Shown: positions 1 to 13,251 of the stretch, piece after piece
Layout of the letters: each line of letters starts with the position of its first letter
Numbering within the stretch: position 1 is the first letter of the stretch
NCBI GenBank assembly: GCA_013398015.1
Contig: VZRR01006581.1
Coordinates: 65,555 to 129,554 of the forward strand
Direction: 5' to 3'
DNA length: 64,000 bases
Source: Oreocharis arfaki
Taxonomy: Eukaryota > Chordata > Aves > Passeriformes > Paramythiidae
Position numbers and translations under genes: made by a program
Notes under the pieces: model-generated
Seen by the model: only the letters and a program-made list of their open reading frames with translations
Databases searched by the model: none
Told to the model about the DNA's origin: nothing

Positions 1-2465
1 TGCCTTTGCTGTTCTCAGAAGTATTTCTTTTTATTGCTTTGAAATGTTGCTTTACATTTCGTTGCTCATTCCCTGACGGTTCTGTGGTGATAATTTTAGA
101 GAATGAGGAGCAGTGTGCCAGTGCCTTTTTCTATTTCTAATGTTGAGTTCTTCAGCATAAATTCGTAGTCCTCCTTTTCACAGACTCCTATGGACACAGC
201 TGTTAATTAACAGGATTCCCTGGCTAACCTTTATATTGCAATTTTCTGTTCCCATTCAGATCAAATGTGAACAATGGAGTAAATGCCTCGCAGTGCGCCT
301 CACACTGTGCAGGGCCACCCATGCAGGAGGACAGGCTGGGAGGTGGATTCCCGCAGAGGTGGCAGTGCCTTGGCTCTTTGGGAGCAGGAGTGTGTTCCTG
401 GTGCCTCAGCACCACATTTCTCTGCCCATGTGCATGTTGGAGCTGGCACGACACCATCCCTGTGCCCTCTTCCTCCATTCCTCCTCCTTCCCTCTCACCC
501 CCCACATCACTGCTCTCCCAGGCGCCTGGTGCTGCTTCCATCCTCCTCACCCATTATCTTTCCCTTCTGAAAGACAATCCATGTGAGGGCTTTCTTGATA
601 GCCCTGCTGCATCCTCCCTTCCTGACCAAGTTCCTTCTCTCTCTTGCAGCCACCCTCGTGCCCCAGCCTCTCTACCTTGGGCTCTTCTAGGATGGTCCCA
701 CCTCAACTCTGTTCCCCCAGGGCTGCCACCACCTTTTCCCCTGCTGATCTTCTCATTCCTTCCCAGGCACAGGCTCCACTGCCATCCTCTCCTCAGAACA
801 CTCATTTATGCAACTCCCCAGCTGCTTGCTCCACACGCGCACCCCAGCCAGGCCCCTCTTCACACTCCCACCCTCCTTCCAGCCCATCTCCAGGGCTTGG
901 CCTTTCCCTCTGGAGCAGAGAGCCAAGAAGGGAGGCACTTGTTTCCAGCAGGACTTCCTGCTCCCGCATGCTCCAGGCAGAGGCCAGCATTCCAGAGGAA
1001 GCTCTGTTTAGGGTCTGGCAGAGGTTGCTACCTGGTGACAATGACTTGCTTGTTCCTGTGTGACCTGGATATGGCAGGCAGCCATCAACTGAAGAGCCCG
1101 AATGGGAGGTTCCTCTCTGTGGAGACCTTCCAGGATGCTCCATGGAGGCCTTCCAGGATGCTCTGTTGTCCCCTTTGGCTCCCTAGGGACCAGCTGCTCA
1201 TGCTGGGCTGGCTGGGGGCCTTGACATGTAAAATTGGCTCGTAAATTGGGTGCCTGGGTGAGCAGGACTGGATCCTTCCTCTGGCCTCCTGTCCTTGGCT
1301 GTGGTCCTGCCCCTTCCCAGTGTTATTTCAGCCTCAGGCTGCTGTCTGGATTCTTATTCTAGAGATGACTTCCAGTTTCATTCTGTTTCCCTGGTTTTTC
1401 CTAAAACCTGCAGCTCTGTCCTGGCCTGCTGCTTTCCTCTAGGTCAGCTTTTATTCCTGTACAACCGCTTTGATCCATGTGCCCTGCCATGGGAGCCATT
1501 AGGATGCAGAAGGTGAGAGCCAGCCTTCCAACCTTCCTTGCCTTTGATCCTTCCGACAGTCCAGTCTGACCAGTAGCAACCAGGCATGCCAGCTGCTGGG
1601 AAAGGTGTGGCAGGGCCCTAGGTCCCACTGGATTGCCCTGTGCAGGCAGCGAGAGCTTGTGTGCAGGGCTTGGGCATGTGCAAGAAGGAGATTCTGCCAG
1701 ATTTCATCAAGTCTGTTTTCAGAGATATACAGCTTTTCCATCTGGAGTGAATTTTCTCTCCCATTAGGTTGGATTTTCTTTGAAAAAGTGAAAGGGTCCA
1801 TCCTTGTATAATAGCCCTTCTTTCTTCCTCCTCCCTCTTCTCCAAAATACGAACACAAACACAGCTTTTCAGTAAGACTGGTTTTCAGGGTTTGCTTTAA
1901 ACTGGCAAAATATGTATTTCCCTTGCTAATTCTTGAATATTTTTGGACAGCTGTGCTAGTTTTTTTCCAGAAATACAGTTTGTGCCAAACATGTCTTAAA
2001 GAGAATTAAAGCCTGAACTGATCGTCTTTGCCAAAACTTTAAGCTGCTGGAAACAAGTTCTTAAAACTGGAAGTCCTGGACATCCTCAGGGATGATGCAG
2101 CCAGACCCGCTTACGTCACTCTCTCCTTTCCTGCTTTAAGCATTGTCATCCTTGCACCCACCTTTCCCCAGCACATCCATGTGCCCTGCTTTCACTGCAG
2201 CAGGCATTTTCCTTTCCTGATCCTCCCCAATTTGCCCCCACGCCATTATTCTCTCGCTGGAACTGAGCTGGGCTTAGCTAAGCAGGGCTCTGCTGGTGCT
2301 GGCCTGTGTGGGTGACCGGCAGCAGCTCCGCCGCTCTCTGATCTCCTTGCACACGTTTTGCTGCCATGTGGTACCTGCTCCTTTCCCAGTTGCCAGCCCA
2401 GCTGTGGGATGTGCTGTTGAATATTTACTGTGCTCTGAAGGACGTGATTTTGTGATGTTTTACAG
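1..2465. other. intron (upstream part of PPP1R12B), no gene seen
   Basis: I see no convincing exon, CR1 tail or RNA gene here. Bases 400-1000 are pyrimidine-rich on the + strand, which gives a long accidental open frame (267-1244). The stretch ends in the acceptor tgttttacag before the exon at 2466. The preceding coding exon, which must end after the second base of a codon, is not recognisable and probably lies upstream of the window. Confidence 0.6.
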
Positions 2466-2651
2466 TGCTTCATTTGGTAGAAGTAGTGACCTGAGCAGTC
2501 CCTACATTTCAGCCAGTTGCAGTCCATCTCTAGCTACCTCACCCACTGCCATTGGCTCATCTACCTCCCCGGGCACCCCGTGGCAACCTGTCTCTTGCTG
2601 TCCCACATCTCTCGGTGTGAACACTCCTGCTTCAGCCCTCCACAACACCAG
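2466..2651 (+). CDS. PPP1R12B: PPP1R12B exon: Ser/Thr/Pro-rich linker, part 1
   Basis: This 186-bp exon is flanked by ttttacag and the donor gtaatg. It begins with the third base of a codon and ends with AG, which the first base of the next exon completes to Arg. It encodes a low-complexity linker rich in Ser, Thr and Pro (ASFGRSSDLSSPY... to ...PASALHNTR). Such disordered linkers lie between the ankyrin repeats and the inhibitory sites of MYPT proteins. The assignment rests on fit of phase and composition with the next exon, not on a distinctive motif. This segment is poorly conserved and may be alternatively spliced. Confidence 0.75.
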
Positions 2652-3186
2652 GTAATGGCTCCCAGCGGAGATAACACTCCGAAAGTCAGCGTTTGGGTTG
2701 GAAGTTCTGAGTTCTGGAGTGGATTAGGGATTGGAGGTGTGCTTCCACATGGGAAGTGCTGATAAGCAATTCCAGAATGATAAGCAATCCCAGGATGGTG
2801 GTGTTGGACAGTTCCAGTGGTGGGTGTGACTGGCAGGCAGGTGACAGCCCACAGTGTGTCCCTTGTGCCCTCTGTCCCTGTGACACAGCACATGCTCAGG
2901 CTGCCCTCAGGCGCTCGGTATACAAGCTCTTGGAGTTCCTTCCTTCTGCTTATTCACTAGGTACAGGTTTCTAATCATTTTTGCTACTAACAGGGATGTG
3001 AAGGCTGTTAATTCCTGCGCTCATTCTTCTTCAAGTTTTGTAAAATTCATTTTGCTGTGGCTGTTCTCTACAAACTCATGAGTGTAAAGCGAGGAGGATG
3101 AACTGTCCATGCTTCCTTGAGGAGGTTGGGCTCAGTCAGCACTGGAGTTCACTTGTTTTGCTTTCCATATGTCTTCTCTATTTCAG
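2652..3186. other. intron, 535 bp
   Basis: A short intron with a gtaatg donor and the acceptor tctatttcag. No repeat or other feature is recognised in it. Confidence 0.75.
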
Positions 3187-3372
3187 AGCCCCTTTCAGGC
3201 AACAAACTGATTCTGCTGTAGAGAAAAACACAGAGGGCAGCTGTGCCAGCACCCCTCTAGGTGTAATCACAAACCGTGCTGTGCTCGGCGCTGCCAACGG
3301 CACCGTGAATGCCGGGGCTGCCTCCGCCCCGGGGAAGGACCTCTCGGCTGAGGAGGCCAGGGAGCGCAGAAG
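3187..3372 (+). CDS. PPP1R12B: PPP1R12B exon: linker, part 2, ending in EEARERRR
   Basis: Another 186-bp exon, between ctatttcag and gtcagt. It begins with the third base of the split Arg codon and ends with AG of a further split codon. The product is a linker (APFRQQTDSAVEKN..., ...KDLSAEEARERRR) whose basic end runs directly into the conserved SYLTPVRDEE block of the next exon. That junction strongly supports the exon and its end. It is the same length as its neighbour but unrelated in sequence. Confidence 0.88.
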
Positions 3373-6300
3373 GTCAGTGAGGAGTGGGCTCTGGTGGCCC
3401 CCTCCCTGGGCAGCTCTCAAGTGGTGGTGATGGTGGGGGTGTAAGAACTGGTTTTTAGGTCCTCCATCAAGTTCCCAGGCTGCTGTCCCTACTCTGCCTG
3501 AAGATTTTGAACTGAGTCATCACTGGCTTGTAGGTTAAATTTAGTTTCATAATTTTCTACTTGTCTCTTCAGCATCTCAGCCTTTTTCTTCAGTACTAAT
3601 CTCAGCTCCTAATCTCAGCCCCATCCCAGTGTGTTTGCAGGGATACACAGCAGAGCAGCCACTCGCAGTGGGTTCTGTAAAATGAATCCCATCCTAAAAA
3701 GACCATTGTATTGAGATAGATTCAGATAAAACCCATCCGTCTGATTTGGCTCGGCTGTGTTTACGTATGCCCCGATGGAAACAACTGTGCTGCACGAGTC
3801 CCCCAGATTCCCTCTGCAGTTAGTGGGAGAAGACAAACATTCCTGGGGTGTGTAGGTGTGTGACACAGTAGGAGATGGACTCCAGCAGCAGGTATGGCTT
3901 TGATTGACTGGAAAGGCCAGAGGTGGGAGTCTGCCATGTGCAGCTGGGGCCATTCCAGCAGTAGCAGCATTGGGAATGACTCTGACTCCAGCTGGTGGTA
4001 TCTCTTTCTTATCACATGGTGTTATTTTAGGACTGGGGAAATACAAACCTGGGGAGCCAGAGCTCTTTTCAAAGGAACTTTACCCTGTGCATTAACTACA
4101 GAATATGAAATGATCCATATATTCTTCCTGCAAACAGGTTAACTTTTCCAAAATCTGTCTCTTCTGATGGCATCAGTGAAAGCAAGTAGTAATAAATACA
4201 GCAATGAACTGACTGTTTCTAACCAGCAGCGAGTTCATGCAGAGTATATAGTGCTTGGATTCTTCCAAGCTGTCATAGTGATGTATTGAAATACAGCCCT
4301 TCCTGAGTGCAGATAGTGCTCTGACACATCTTAAATGGCCTGAGGCCAAGGGATGGCAAAAGCAATAATAGGAGTTATCAGCTTACAAGGCTAAAGGTGG
4401 TGGAGCTGAGCTGCTGCTCAGCTTCACCTGCAGCACATCCAAGCAAGGTGGGTTGTGCTGTTGGAAAATACTCGAGCTTGTGGTGCTGTTTGGGATTTTT
4501 TTTTCCAGAGCTAGCACAGGGAGCACTTGGAAGGTATTGCACATATTCTGAAGGAGCCACATTTATCAGCTTTGTGCACAGGGACAGTTTGCACTGCAGG
4601 GTATCTTTGGTGTGAAAACACTTGTGTGAGCCCTGTAAGTGCCTCTGTGTGCTCCTGTTTCGTTGCTGGAGGTCACTTGGCTTGGGGTCATTTGCGATTG
4701 AGTCGAGATGAGCTGCCAAAAGATACTGCTAGTGCCCAGTGAGGTTGTGCAAGAGAACAGAGTGAGTATTGTGCTCTCAGTTCTCGCTTCAGACCTTTCA
4801 CAATGGTCTCTCCATTTTGGCAAGCCCAGAATCAAGTTGCAGAAGCAGATTTTTCCCTGAAGAAGTGGGCTGCACAAAGTCCCCCCAGATTTCTAGCAGT
4901 GTCTGCAGACAGAGAACGGGACTGGGATAGTTACTTATAGATGCCCAAAAAAGCATCCCTTAATATTAGTGCATTGGCATTTGCTGCCAAATCTGTTTCT
5001 ATAAATAATACAGAAGATCTCTTTGTCTCCTGCATTTTTATTAGAGAATCCTCTCCTGTGAATTATGGTAATGTAAAGAGAAAACACCAGAAAATTCCTC
5101 CCACCTTTAATTGATGCTTTGAAGCTACTGAGAGGAAAAAAGCCCAGAAATGATGCATTGTGCTCATGGGGGAGGAAACCTTACTGATGAACGTATGTCC
5201 TCACAGTGGGATAAAGTGACTGGGAGCTGCTTGCACATTGGAACTAGGAAACATGGACCCAGGGAGACAGGAGAAGTCACCTAAATGGGAAAAGCTTATT
5301 TGGGAAGGAGACCAATTCCAGTAAAAGAAAAAGGCAAATGGCAAACAGTTGTCCGGGCAGTGCTGTATGGATTTCAGTTCCCAACTGCAGCTGTTGCTGG
5401 AGTGTTTGGGCTGCTTTGGTGTTTCCAAACCGCCAGCTTGCTCTTAGCAACAAAAACATAAACAGGCTGATCATCTAATATTAGATCACAGGGATGTCTC
5501 CGAACTTGTGGCCTTAAAATTATCTGTGTGAAGCCAAAAGGTTAAAGCAGAAGAGGCTGCTTAGGGCTGGGGAGGAACGACTGGCGGAGTGCTCTGGAGT
5601 GCTGGTTTGAGTCCTGTGGTGGCCAGCAAGCCTTACCCTACCCCACCACAGCGTTTGACCCGTGGTGGTTCACCTGTTCCTTGTTTTCCAGCTGAATTAG
5701 TCAGGAAACACTCCAGTAGCTGGAAAATAGTGTAAATTACAAGGGGGAGGAGCAGAGGGGCAGCAGAGCAGAGGTCCGTTTGAGGCCCGTGTGGTGCCAG
5801 CCGGACCATGCCCAGTCAGGGCCAGGGCTGGGGCTGTGTGTCCTGGAGGTCCAGCCCGGCTGCTGCCACGTGTGTTCCATGTGTCCTGCTGCACATCGCA
5901 GCCTCCCGACACTCCTCTGCAGCCCTGCGGTGTGCTACTGCCAGGAGCTGGAAATGTGCCATCTCCCACAGCCGGTGCTCGTGCCAGGCAGTTTCTTTTG
6001 GTTTTTTTCTGGGAATTTTGGAGCTCCTGATGCATGGTGCAGTCTGGCCGTTTGGATGATCTGCTGCCAAAAGCAAATTGTCTCCCATTGTCAATGTGTT
6101 TGTCCACTGAACTCAAACAGCCCTGGCTCTGCTGAGGGTGGATTTCAGCTGTGTGGATGTTGTGCCTACAGTACCTCACACAGACCCTGTTCTTCCTGGA
6201 GCAGAACTAACAGCTTCCTCATTTCTGCCAGCTGCCCGCAGGTGGTGGGGAATGGGGGGTCCTGTTGGTTGGAGCCCCGTGCTGGATTATCCACCTTCAT

Positions 6301-6964
6301 CCAGGGTGACAGCGGCCTCTAGTGCCACCAAAGCTTCTTCCCCAAGTTTTCTGCCCCCCTGCCTGTGCAGGCTCAGTGCAGCGCTCTGGTCATGGCTTCT
6401 CCCGGGAGTCTTGCGCTGCAGCCCCTGCCGGAGTATTCCTGGTGTCACAGGTCCAGGCTGCTTGGACCTCTGTCCCCTGGGCTTAGAAAGGGGCTGCAGG
6501 AGATCCTGCCGTACCGGAATGTCACTTGAGCCATGAGATACCTGTGCTGGAAGGGAAGTCTGAGAGATCTGGCTGAAGCTTTTCATACTCTATGGAAGTT
6601 TTATTTCCCAGAACAGCTGGAAAGGCAACTGTGCAGCTCACAGCTAGCACGTGGGGTGAGACGCGCTTTGCCTGAGAACTTCTGAAAGGCAGGTCTGTGC
6701 TCTCAGTTATATGGCCAGTTTAAAAGGACTCTTGAATTTGAAATCTCTCCTGGTTTGGCAAGAATTAGGATTGTAATTTTTTTACCCCCCACTACTGTGT
6801 TTATACAACTGAATTCTGCCATTGTGTGTGTTCTTCCTGTTCCTCAGGAAGGTTCCAGCAAGGTGGTTCCAGCACTTGCCATCAGGCACGCTCTTACAGA
6901 CAGGAAGCTCATCTCTCTCCTCCTTACTTTTGAATTTATTCTAACCAGTTTCTCACGTAACTGC

Positions 6965-7107
6965 CCAATCCCTTGAAGTGTCCAAGGCCGGGGTAGACAG
7001 GGCTTGGAGCAACCTGGGATAGTGGAAGGTGCCCTAGCCCATGCCAGGGGGTGGAACTAGATGAGCTTTAAGGTCCCTTCCAACCCAAACCATTTCATGA
7101 TTCCATG
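6965..7107 (+). mobile_element. CR1 LINE 3' fragment
   Basis: Carries the usual sense-strand CR1 3' end: tccaaggcc, then tggagcaacctgggatagtgg, then ctttaaggtcccttccaac, ending in the octamer-like attccatg. It is severely 5'-truncated, as most avian CR1 copies are. Confidence 0.9.
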
Positions 7108-10080
7108 TTAAATCCAGAGCAGGAGTGAGGTAGGCTTGTTTTCTAGGCAGCTTTGGGGCTGACAGCTCTGCTCAGCCCATGCTTTCTTGCCCTACAAAGG
7201 TTCCCCTAGAAATGTTTTTCAGCTGAAGGAAGTTCACTGACGTGCCAGGTAAATGTGTTTGACAAACACTTCTGTTTCCTGCTTCATTCCCGAGAGGAAT
7301 TTATTTTTCATTCTAAGGATCCAGCTGCTAATTATAGTAGCATATATTATTAATATATTAGTAACTGAATCCTCCTCCACCAGTTCTGTCAGATGAACAA
7401 TTTTTGGCAAGTCCTTTTACCTCGTGGTTCTTGTCCTGTGGGCATTCCGTGTGTGTCTCCTCTAGGAAGAGCACGGAGGTGTCACCTGATATGTCCCTTA
7501 ACCCTTATGGTCTGACAAATGAAATAAAAGCCCCTGATCTCTGTGAAAGTTAAACTATGAGATTTGCATTCAAAGGGTATTTAAATGTTGCTTGAGAGGA
7601 GCTGGCAGAAAAGGCTGTGAGCAATAGCTCGCTGCTACCTTTTTTTAATAGCATTTGACTCTATAGTCCTTATCAGGGACTGATGTAAAGCTGAGTGGTC
7701 TTAATCTCCTGGGAAAGGTCTCTGGGGAAGCAGAGCGGTGGGGTGCTCATGCAAGGAGCTGCTACACGGCAAGGGAAGGATTCCTGTCCACACTACACAG
7801 CGGACAACAAGAAGTTAAGAGGCTTCTCTCTCTTGTGAAGAACTGAACGATCATCTGGCACCTGCTGTGACAGCATTTCTCTGCCACTGCCTCTGCAGTT
7901 AATCGCTTTCAGATAAAGTTGTCCCTTTTTTCAAAGGCTGCTGGTGCAGATGACGTGGGAGGGCAGGAATTCTGCTGGCCATGGGATTGTCCATGTTGGG
8001 AAGAAGCGAGATTGCTCCTGCTGGATCAGAAATCAGGCTGCATTTTAATTTGGAGTAAGGTCGAGGTGTGGGCCGGGGTCAGTGCGATTTCCTGTAAGGG
8101 GTGGCGAGCAGGTGTGTGCTGAATGCTCAGCTGCCAGGGCTTTATCCACCCAGGGCTCAGGGGAAGGGGGGTGGATATTTTGGCATTTGTTTTGGGCGGG
8201 GGAGCCCAGGCTGTAGGTTGGTCTGCTAACAAAAGCAGGAATCCGTGCAGGATCCTTCAGGAATGGTCAAGGAAAGGAAGCAGGGACCACTTGACCTAAA
8301 CATTGTAAAAGAACTGGAGCTTGGCAGCGTGGAGCAAGCAGAAGGTAAAACTGCCTTTCCCCAGCCCTGTCCATGCCGAGTTTGTGTGCAATTCCTCTTG
8401 GCTTACTAATAGGAACCACTGCCCTGCTGCACGCGCTTCACCCTCGGTGTAACAGCAGTAATGGCACCTTCTGGCTCCAGTGCCATCCCAGTGCCACTGC
8501 CTGGATGTTGAGGGGCTGGGCTTTACTAACTTTGATGAGTTCAGCTACTTCTCTGCATCCAAAATGGGCATTAAAGCCAAGGATGTACCTGAAATATCTG
8601 TAGAGATACTATGTAGAGATACTATTAGCTGAGAGCTAATTCAGCACTAAATCAGGTACTCTGTTAAATTCTGTGTTCCACAGTATTGACCTGGGGATGT
8701 GACAGGTGAGGGAGCCAAGGAAGCCAGGAAACCTCCCTGGGATTTGTATTTGAAAAGTTTTTGTGCAGACTTAATTAATCTTCTGTCCCTGAGAACAGTG
8801 GACACTGGAAATTGAACCAAAGCCACAGACTAAGAAATTGCAATGTGAGCTCAGTAGGAGATGGAAATCTTTGATACATTATTGACATTCAGTGATATTT
8901 TGTGAAATTCAGCTGGGGCTGATCTGTGATCCTGTTCTTTGGAGCTGCTCAGGCGTCTCCTGCTCCCACAAGGTGGCAGTGGAAGGCTGCTGGGATGCAC
9001 TGGCAGGCGAACATCGCTGCTCGGGCTTATCTGGTTCAGTAGCTGAACCTTCTTTATCATCATCAAGTTTTGATTTTACCTTAGTTTTTAGTTGCAAAAG
9101 ACACTTTCCTAAATACTCAGAGTTTTGCCAAGTTAATTTTTTTTTTCTCTGGGGATTTTCTGCTTTGGAAAATTTCCTGTTTCAGACTGTAAACCAGCTT
9201 TTTGGGAAAGCTGTAACAGGTCTGCTGAAAGTTGTTGAAAATGTCACATTGTGTTGGTTCAGTTGCAAATGACAGGGGTGCTGGCAGAGGCAGGACATTG
9301 GTTTCCTCCATCAGTGGCAGGAGGTGGAGTTCCACCCTGCTTCAGTTCCTGCAGCAGATTTTTAATGCAAGGATGCAGCTCCTGAGAACTGCAGACAGTG
9401 CACATTGTTCCCTGTCACGGTGGCAGCCCACTCAGTGCTGTGTATTGACACCCAAAGTCCTGTGCTGAACACAAACAATTCCAAAATATTCCGTCCTGGT
9501 AAGCTTTGCACTTGTGATGGTCACAGCTGACATATTCAGTGTCTCAGAGACAGGTCATACTGTCACTTCAGGTGTTGTTGGCTGCCTCTGCTCTGGGGTT
9601 GCAGCACTCTCTGCTTTTCTCTTACAGAGAGAATTCCTGGATTTTTTTGGTTTTTAAACAAGTGCGTGTTCTCTTCTGCTGGCAGAAGTTTAAAGGTCTG
9701 AGTTCACAGCAACAGTTACAGCAGCCAGTTTGTGATGTGATCACTGTGATGTTTGTTGCCTTTTCACTCTTCACCATAATGCTGAGTGACATTAATTAAT
9801 GTGAAGGGATTACATAGATCATTAAAAGCTTCTCATGTATGTGCTGACTCCCCCAGCCCCAAACTTGGTGAACTCTCAGGAGTACCAATGCTGTATTTTA
9901 TTCCTCTGGCAGAGGGATTGCAGGGCTGTGTTCCCAGCTGGATCTGCAACCCGAGCACTCCTCACCTCATACTGGAGCAGTCCAGCCTGCCAAGGAGGCA
10001 CAAGGAGCTGCCCTGGGGACATGGTAGGGACACAACACAGAAGGAGCAGCTCTGCTGTCTGAGGGACACACAGGCAACTG

Positions 10081-10240
10081 AATGTGGAACCGTGGAATGG
10101 TTTGGGTTGGGAGGTTGGTCACGATCTTACAGCTCATCTTGTTCCCCCCCTGCCATGGGCAGGGACCCCTTCCACTAGACCAGGTGGCTCCAAGCCCCAT
10201 CCAGCCTGGCCTTGGACACTTCCAGGCATGGGGCATGGGA
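10081..10240 (-). mobile_element. CR1 LINE 3' fragment
   Basis: Antisense CR1 tail. It opens with tggtttgggttgg, then ctgccatgggcaggga, ccagcctggccttggacac and ccaggcatggggc. Confidence 0.88.
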
Positions 10241-11240
10241 AAGGACAGGCAAAATTGTCCAGAACTCCCTGATGGGAAGTGTTTTTGTAGCCTCAGCTGT
10301 CATATGTGTAACCTCACCCCATTGTAAATGTCCCGTGGAAACAGGAGGTCTGCAGGGATAAAGGGAGCTGGTTGTTTTGATTAACAAGTGGCAAAGATCA
10401 GAAACCTCTTAATCTCTTGGATCGGCACCTGAACATGTTGAGCAAAGCAGAGCTGTGGGAAATAAAGAAGTTAATCTGCTGCTAGTGAACCTGCTAATCA
10501 ACCTGTAAACAAAGGGTTGAAATTCAGACACTGAAACTTGCACGAGCTGAGAATTCGTTGTTCAGATTGAAACGCAACAACAGCTCCCAGCAGCAAAGTC
10601 ATGAAAATGGGGAATTCTCAGCCAAGGCTTCTTGAGCCAGCTGTGAAAGGCTTTAGGACTATGATCTTGTTATCCCTCTGTCCTCAGCTTATTTAATAAC
10701 TCGGCATTGTCAGGCTGTCTCCCCCCTCATTCCCAGCTCCAACACTCGCAGCCTGATGTGTTATCCTTCTCTTCTGCCTGGAAGGGTCTCTCAGAGCACA
10801 TCCAGCTTCTGGCAGTTTCTCTAATGACTATTTCCAGTTGCAGTGGGGTGATGGGCAGAACATGTCAGCACAGGGATAAATTCGGGGAAGAACCGAAACC
10901 TGTTGCTTGGATAAGAGAGCAGGAAAGTTTCTTTATCTGACCATTTCCATGTAGTTGCCAATGATTGACTTGCTGCTGGGGACATAGTTCATTATCTAAC
11001 TTAAGGAATTGTATTTTGGGAACTGCTGTCAGCATTGTTGCCTGCAAAACTTGCACTTGCTTCTCCTCCCTTCTCCAGCTTATGGATAGTTATTTGCTGA
11101 TGGCAACTCTCCAGTTTGTAGGAATGCATTGCTGGGATGCTGTACTTTTCCAGTTGTTTCCAGGGGAACAGTATCTGTACTTGAGGCTTTTGCTGAGTTT
11201 TTTTTCTTATCTTCCTTTTTTCAGAGTGCATGTGAGTTTT

Positions 11241-11285
11241 TAATATACATACATGTATATATAAACATATGTATGTGTGTGTATG
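11241..11285. repeat. TA/TG-rich microsatellite
   Basis: Impure alternating purine-pyrimidine run (atacat, gtatatat, gtatgtgtgtgt). It is likely length-variable. Confidence 0.85.
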
Positions 11286-11930
11286 CCTGAGAAATAGATA
11301 TATGAGCGACAAGGACTTTTTAAATCACTGTGGTATTTGGAATAGGGGTACTGTACTCTTCTTAAGAAGAGAAATTTCAAACATTGTGGAGTCTGAGTAG
11401 CCACGTGGCTTTCCATGTGCTGAACACATCTCCATATGCACAGGGAGCCAAACCTGTGCCTGGCTCCCCTTGCCCGTGTTACCTGGATTCGGAAGAGCCA
11501 AAAGTCTGTCCTGGCTTCCAAGAAAACTGTCACTGTTGGCTCTAGTCTAGTGAGTGTAGTTCAGAGTCACTTCTAAGCTAGAAAGAGGTGAGAGGATTTG
11601 GAGAGGGCCTAGGAGGAGCTTTCCTCCAGAAGAGCCCCAACAAGCCCAGCCCCAGTTCACGATCAGCAGTCTTGTTCCCGGAGACTGGGAACAGCTGTAA
11701 TGGTGAACCAGTTACTGCGTGCAACTCCTGTCCTTACAGTGCTGGCTGCAGGACCTGGATTTATTGCAGAAGGACCTGACAGGGATGGAGGGAACCTCTC
11801 ATGGCCCAATGCAGCTTGTGTGGGGGTGTATCTCGATTTTCAGTCCTGAAAGCGGAATGAACCCAGTCTGAGAAGAGGGCGGCTGTAGAACTTGGTGAAT
11901 GTTTGGCTTCCAAATTTGTTGCCAGGTTTT

Positions 11931-12098
11931 CATAGAATGCCAGAAGGGTTTGGGTTGGAAGTGAACTTACAGTTCATCTAATTCCACCCCCTGCCGTGGG
12001 CAGGGACACCTTCTACTAGCTCGGGTTACTCCAAACCTCATCCAACCTGTCCTTGAACACTTCCAAGGATGGGGCAGCCAGAGCTGCTCCGCCACATG
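11931..12098 (-). mobile_element. CR1 LINE 3' fragment
   Basis: Antisense CR1. It begins at the tail (catagaatgcc), then gggtttgggttggaag, ccccctgccgtgggcagg and ccttgaacacttccaagg. Confidence 0.9.
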
Positions 12099-13236
12099 TA
12101 AATGATGTAAGATCCCCAAGTTTTGCACATTCGTGCTGTTCCCTCTGGGACTTGGTGATGTTCTGCCAAAGGACTCCATGGTGCTGAATGGTGTTTGCCA
12201 GAAACAGTTCAAGTTCTGAGTGCCTGAAGGAGTTCAGGACTGCAGGAAAGGAGACCAGTGTCATGAAAGGATTATCAGAAGACTGTACGTTTCTTGGAGA
12301 AATTATTCTTTTGTTCTTGTTACCTATGTACCAACCAACAGGGCATTGTAACTTTTTTCTGCATCATTCACCCTTGACTTGGGAGGGGTTTCTCCTCACA
12401 ATATTTTCTTTTCCTCTGGCCGGGGTTCTCTGACATACAGATTTGCTCCTGTATTCCTGGTTTACCAGCCTGTATATCCAGCCTTCCTATTTCCGAGTTG
12501 AATCTCCCCTTTTATTAGTATTTTATTGCAGCTCCTTTTGCCTTGACACGGTGATGAGTAGTTGGGATCCATGTGAGTTTTTCATTGTCCTTGATGAAAG
12601 AGTTGACAGACGAAAATAGGTGTTTTCTTGAAAACAGGCAGAATTAAGTGGGAGCCAGGTTCATCCGTCAGTTACCAGGTTTCTTCCTAGCTAATACACA
12701 AACCAGAAGCCTTTAGCTCTCTCAGGACAGCAGGACACACTTGTCTCTGTCTGTGGGAGCTGTAAACCTCTGCAGTGGTTTTGCTGACTCTCACATACAC
12801 ATCTTGGACAATTGCTATTCTTCTCCTTGAACTTACAGCCGAAACTCTGGTAAAAATCTGTTCTGCTTTATACATGCCTTGAGCTTGGTATGATGGCTGC
12901 TCCTATTGCAAGTATTTCTCAGAGAAAGCTTATTGCAAAGAAACACAAGACTTAAGGCCATTCCTTTGAAGATCTGCTTGGATCCCGAGATATTTGCTTG
13001 AATTAATAGGATGACACAGGCACTGCACTTGAGCAAGCAGCGTGTTCCTTTAAAACATAATTAAAAACTCTGTGGATTGTTCAGAGGCTGCCTGACACCC
13101 CATTTGGTACTTGTGCCCTGCAGCCTGCTGTGCTCTGCAGTGTTTCTGCTTTGGAGAGCAGCGTGTTGCTCTGCCTGTGCCGCCCAGCCCAGCCCTGAGC
13201 TGCATCCAACTCGCTGTCTCCTTCCTGTGCATTTGT

Positions 13237-13251
13237 TCTCTCTCTCTCTCT
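13237..13251. repeat. CT dinucleotide run
   Basis: Short (TC)n followed by ttccag. It resembles a splice acceptor, but no reading-frame-compatible exon follows. Confidence 0.7.

Noticed and set aside
267..1244. 326-codon open frame on the + strand near the window start
   Set aside because: Pyrimidine-rich DNA with few stop codons, several overlapping open frames, and a Ser/Pro/Leu-rich product with no recognisable domain. It does not fit the phase or character of the MYPT2 exons.
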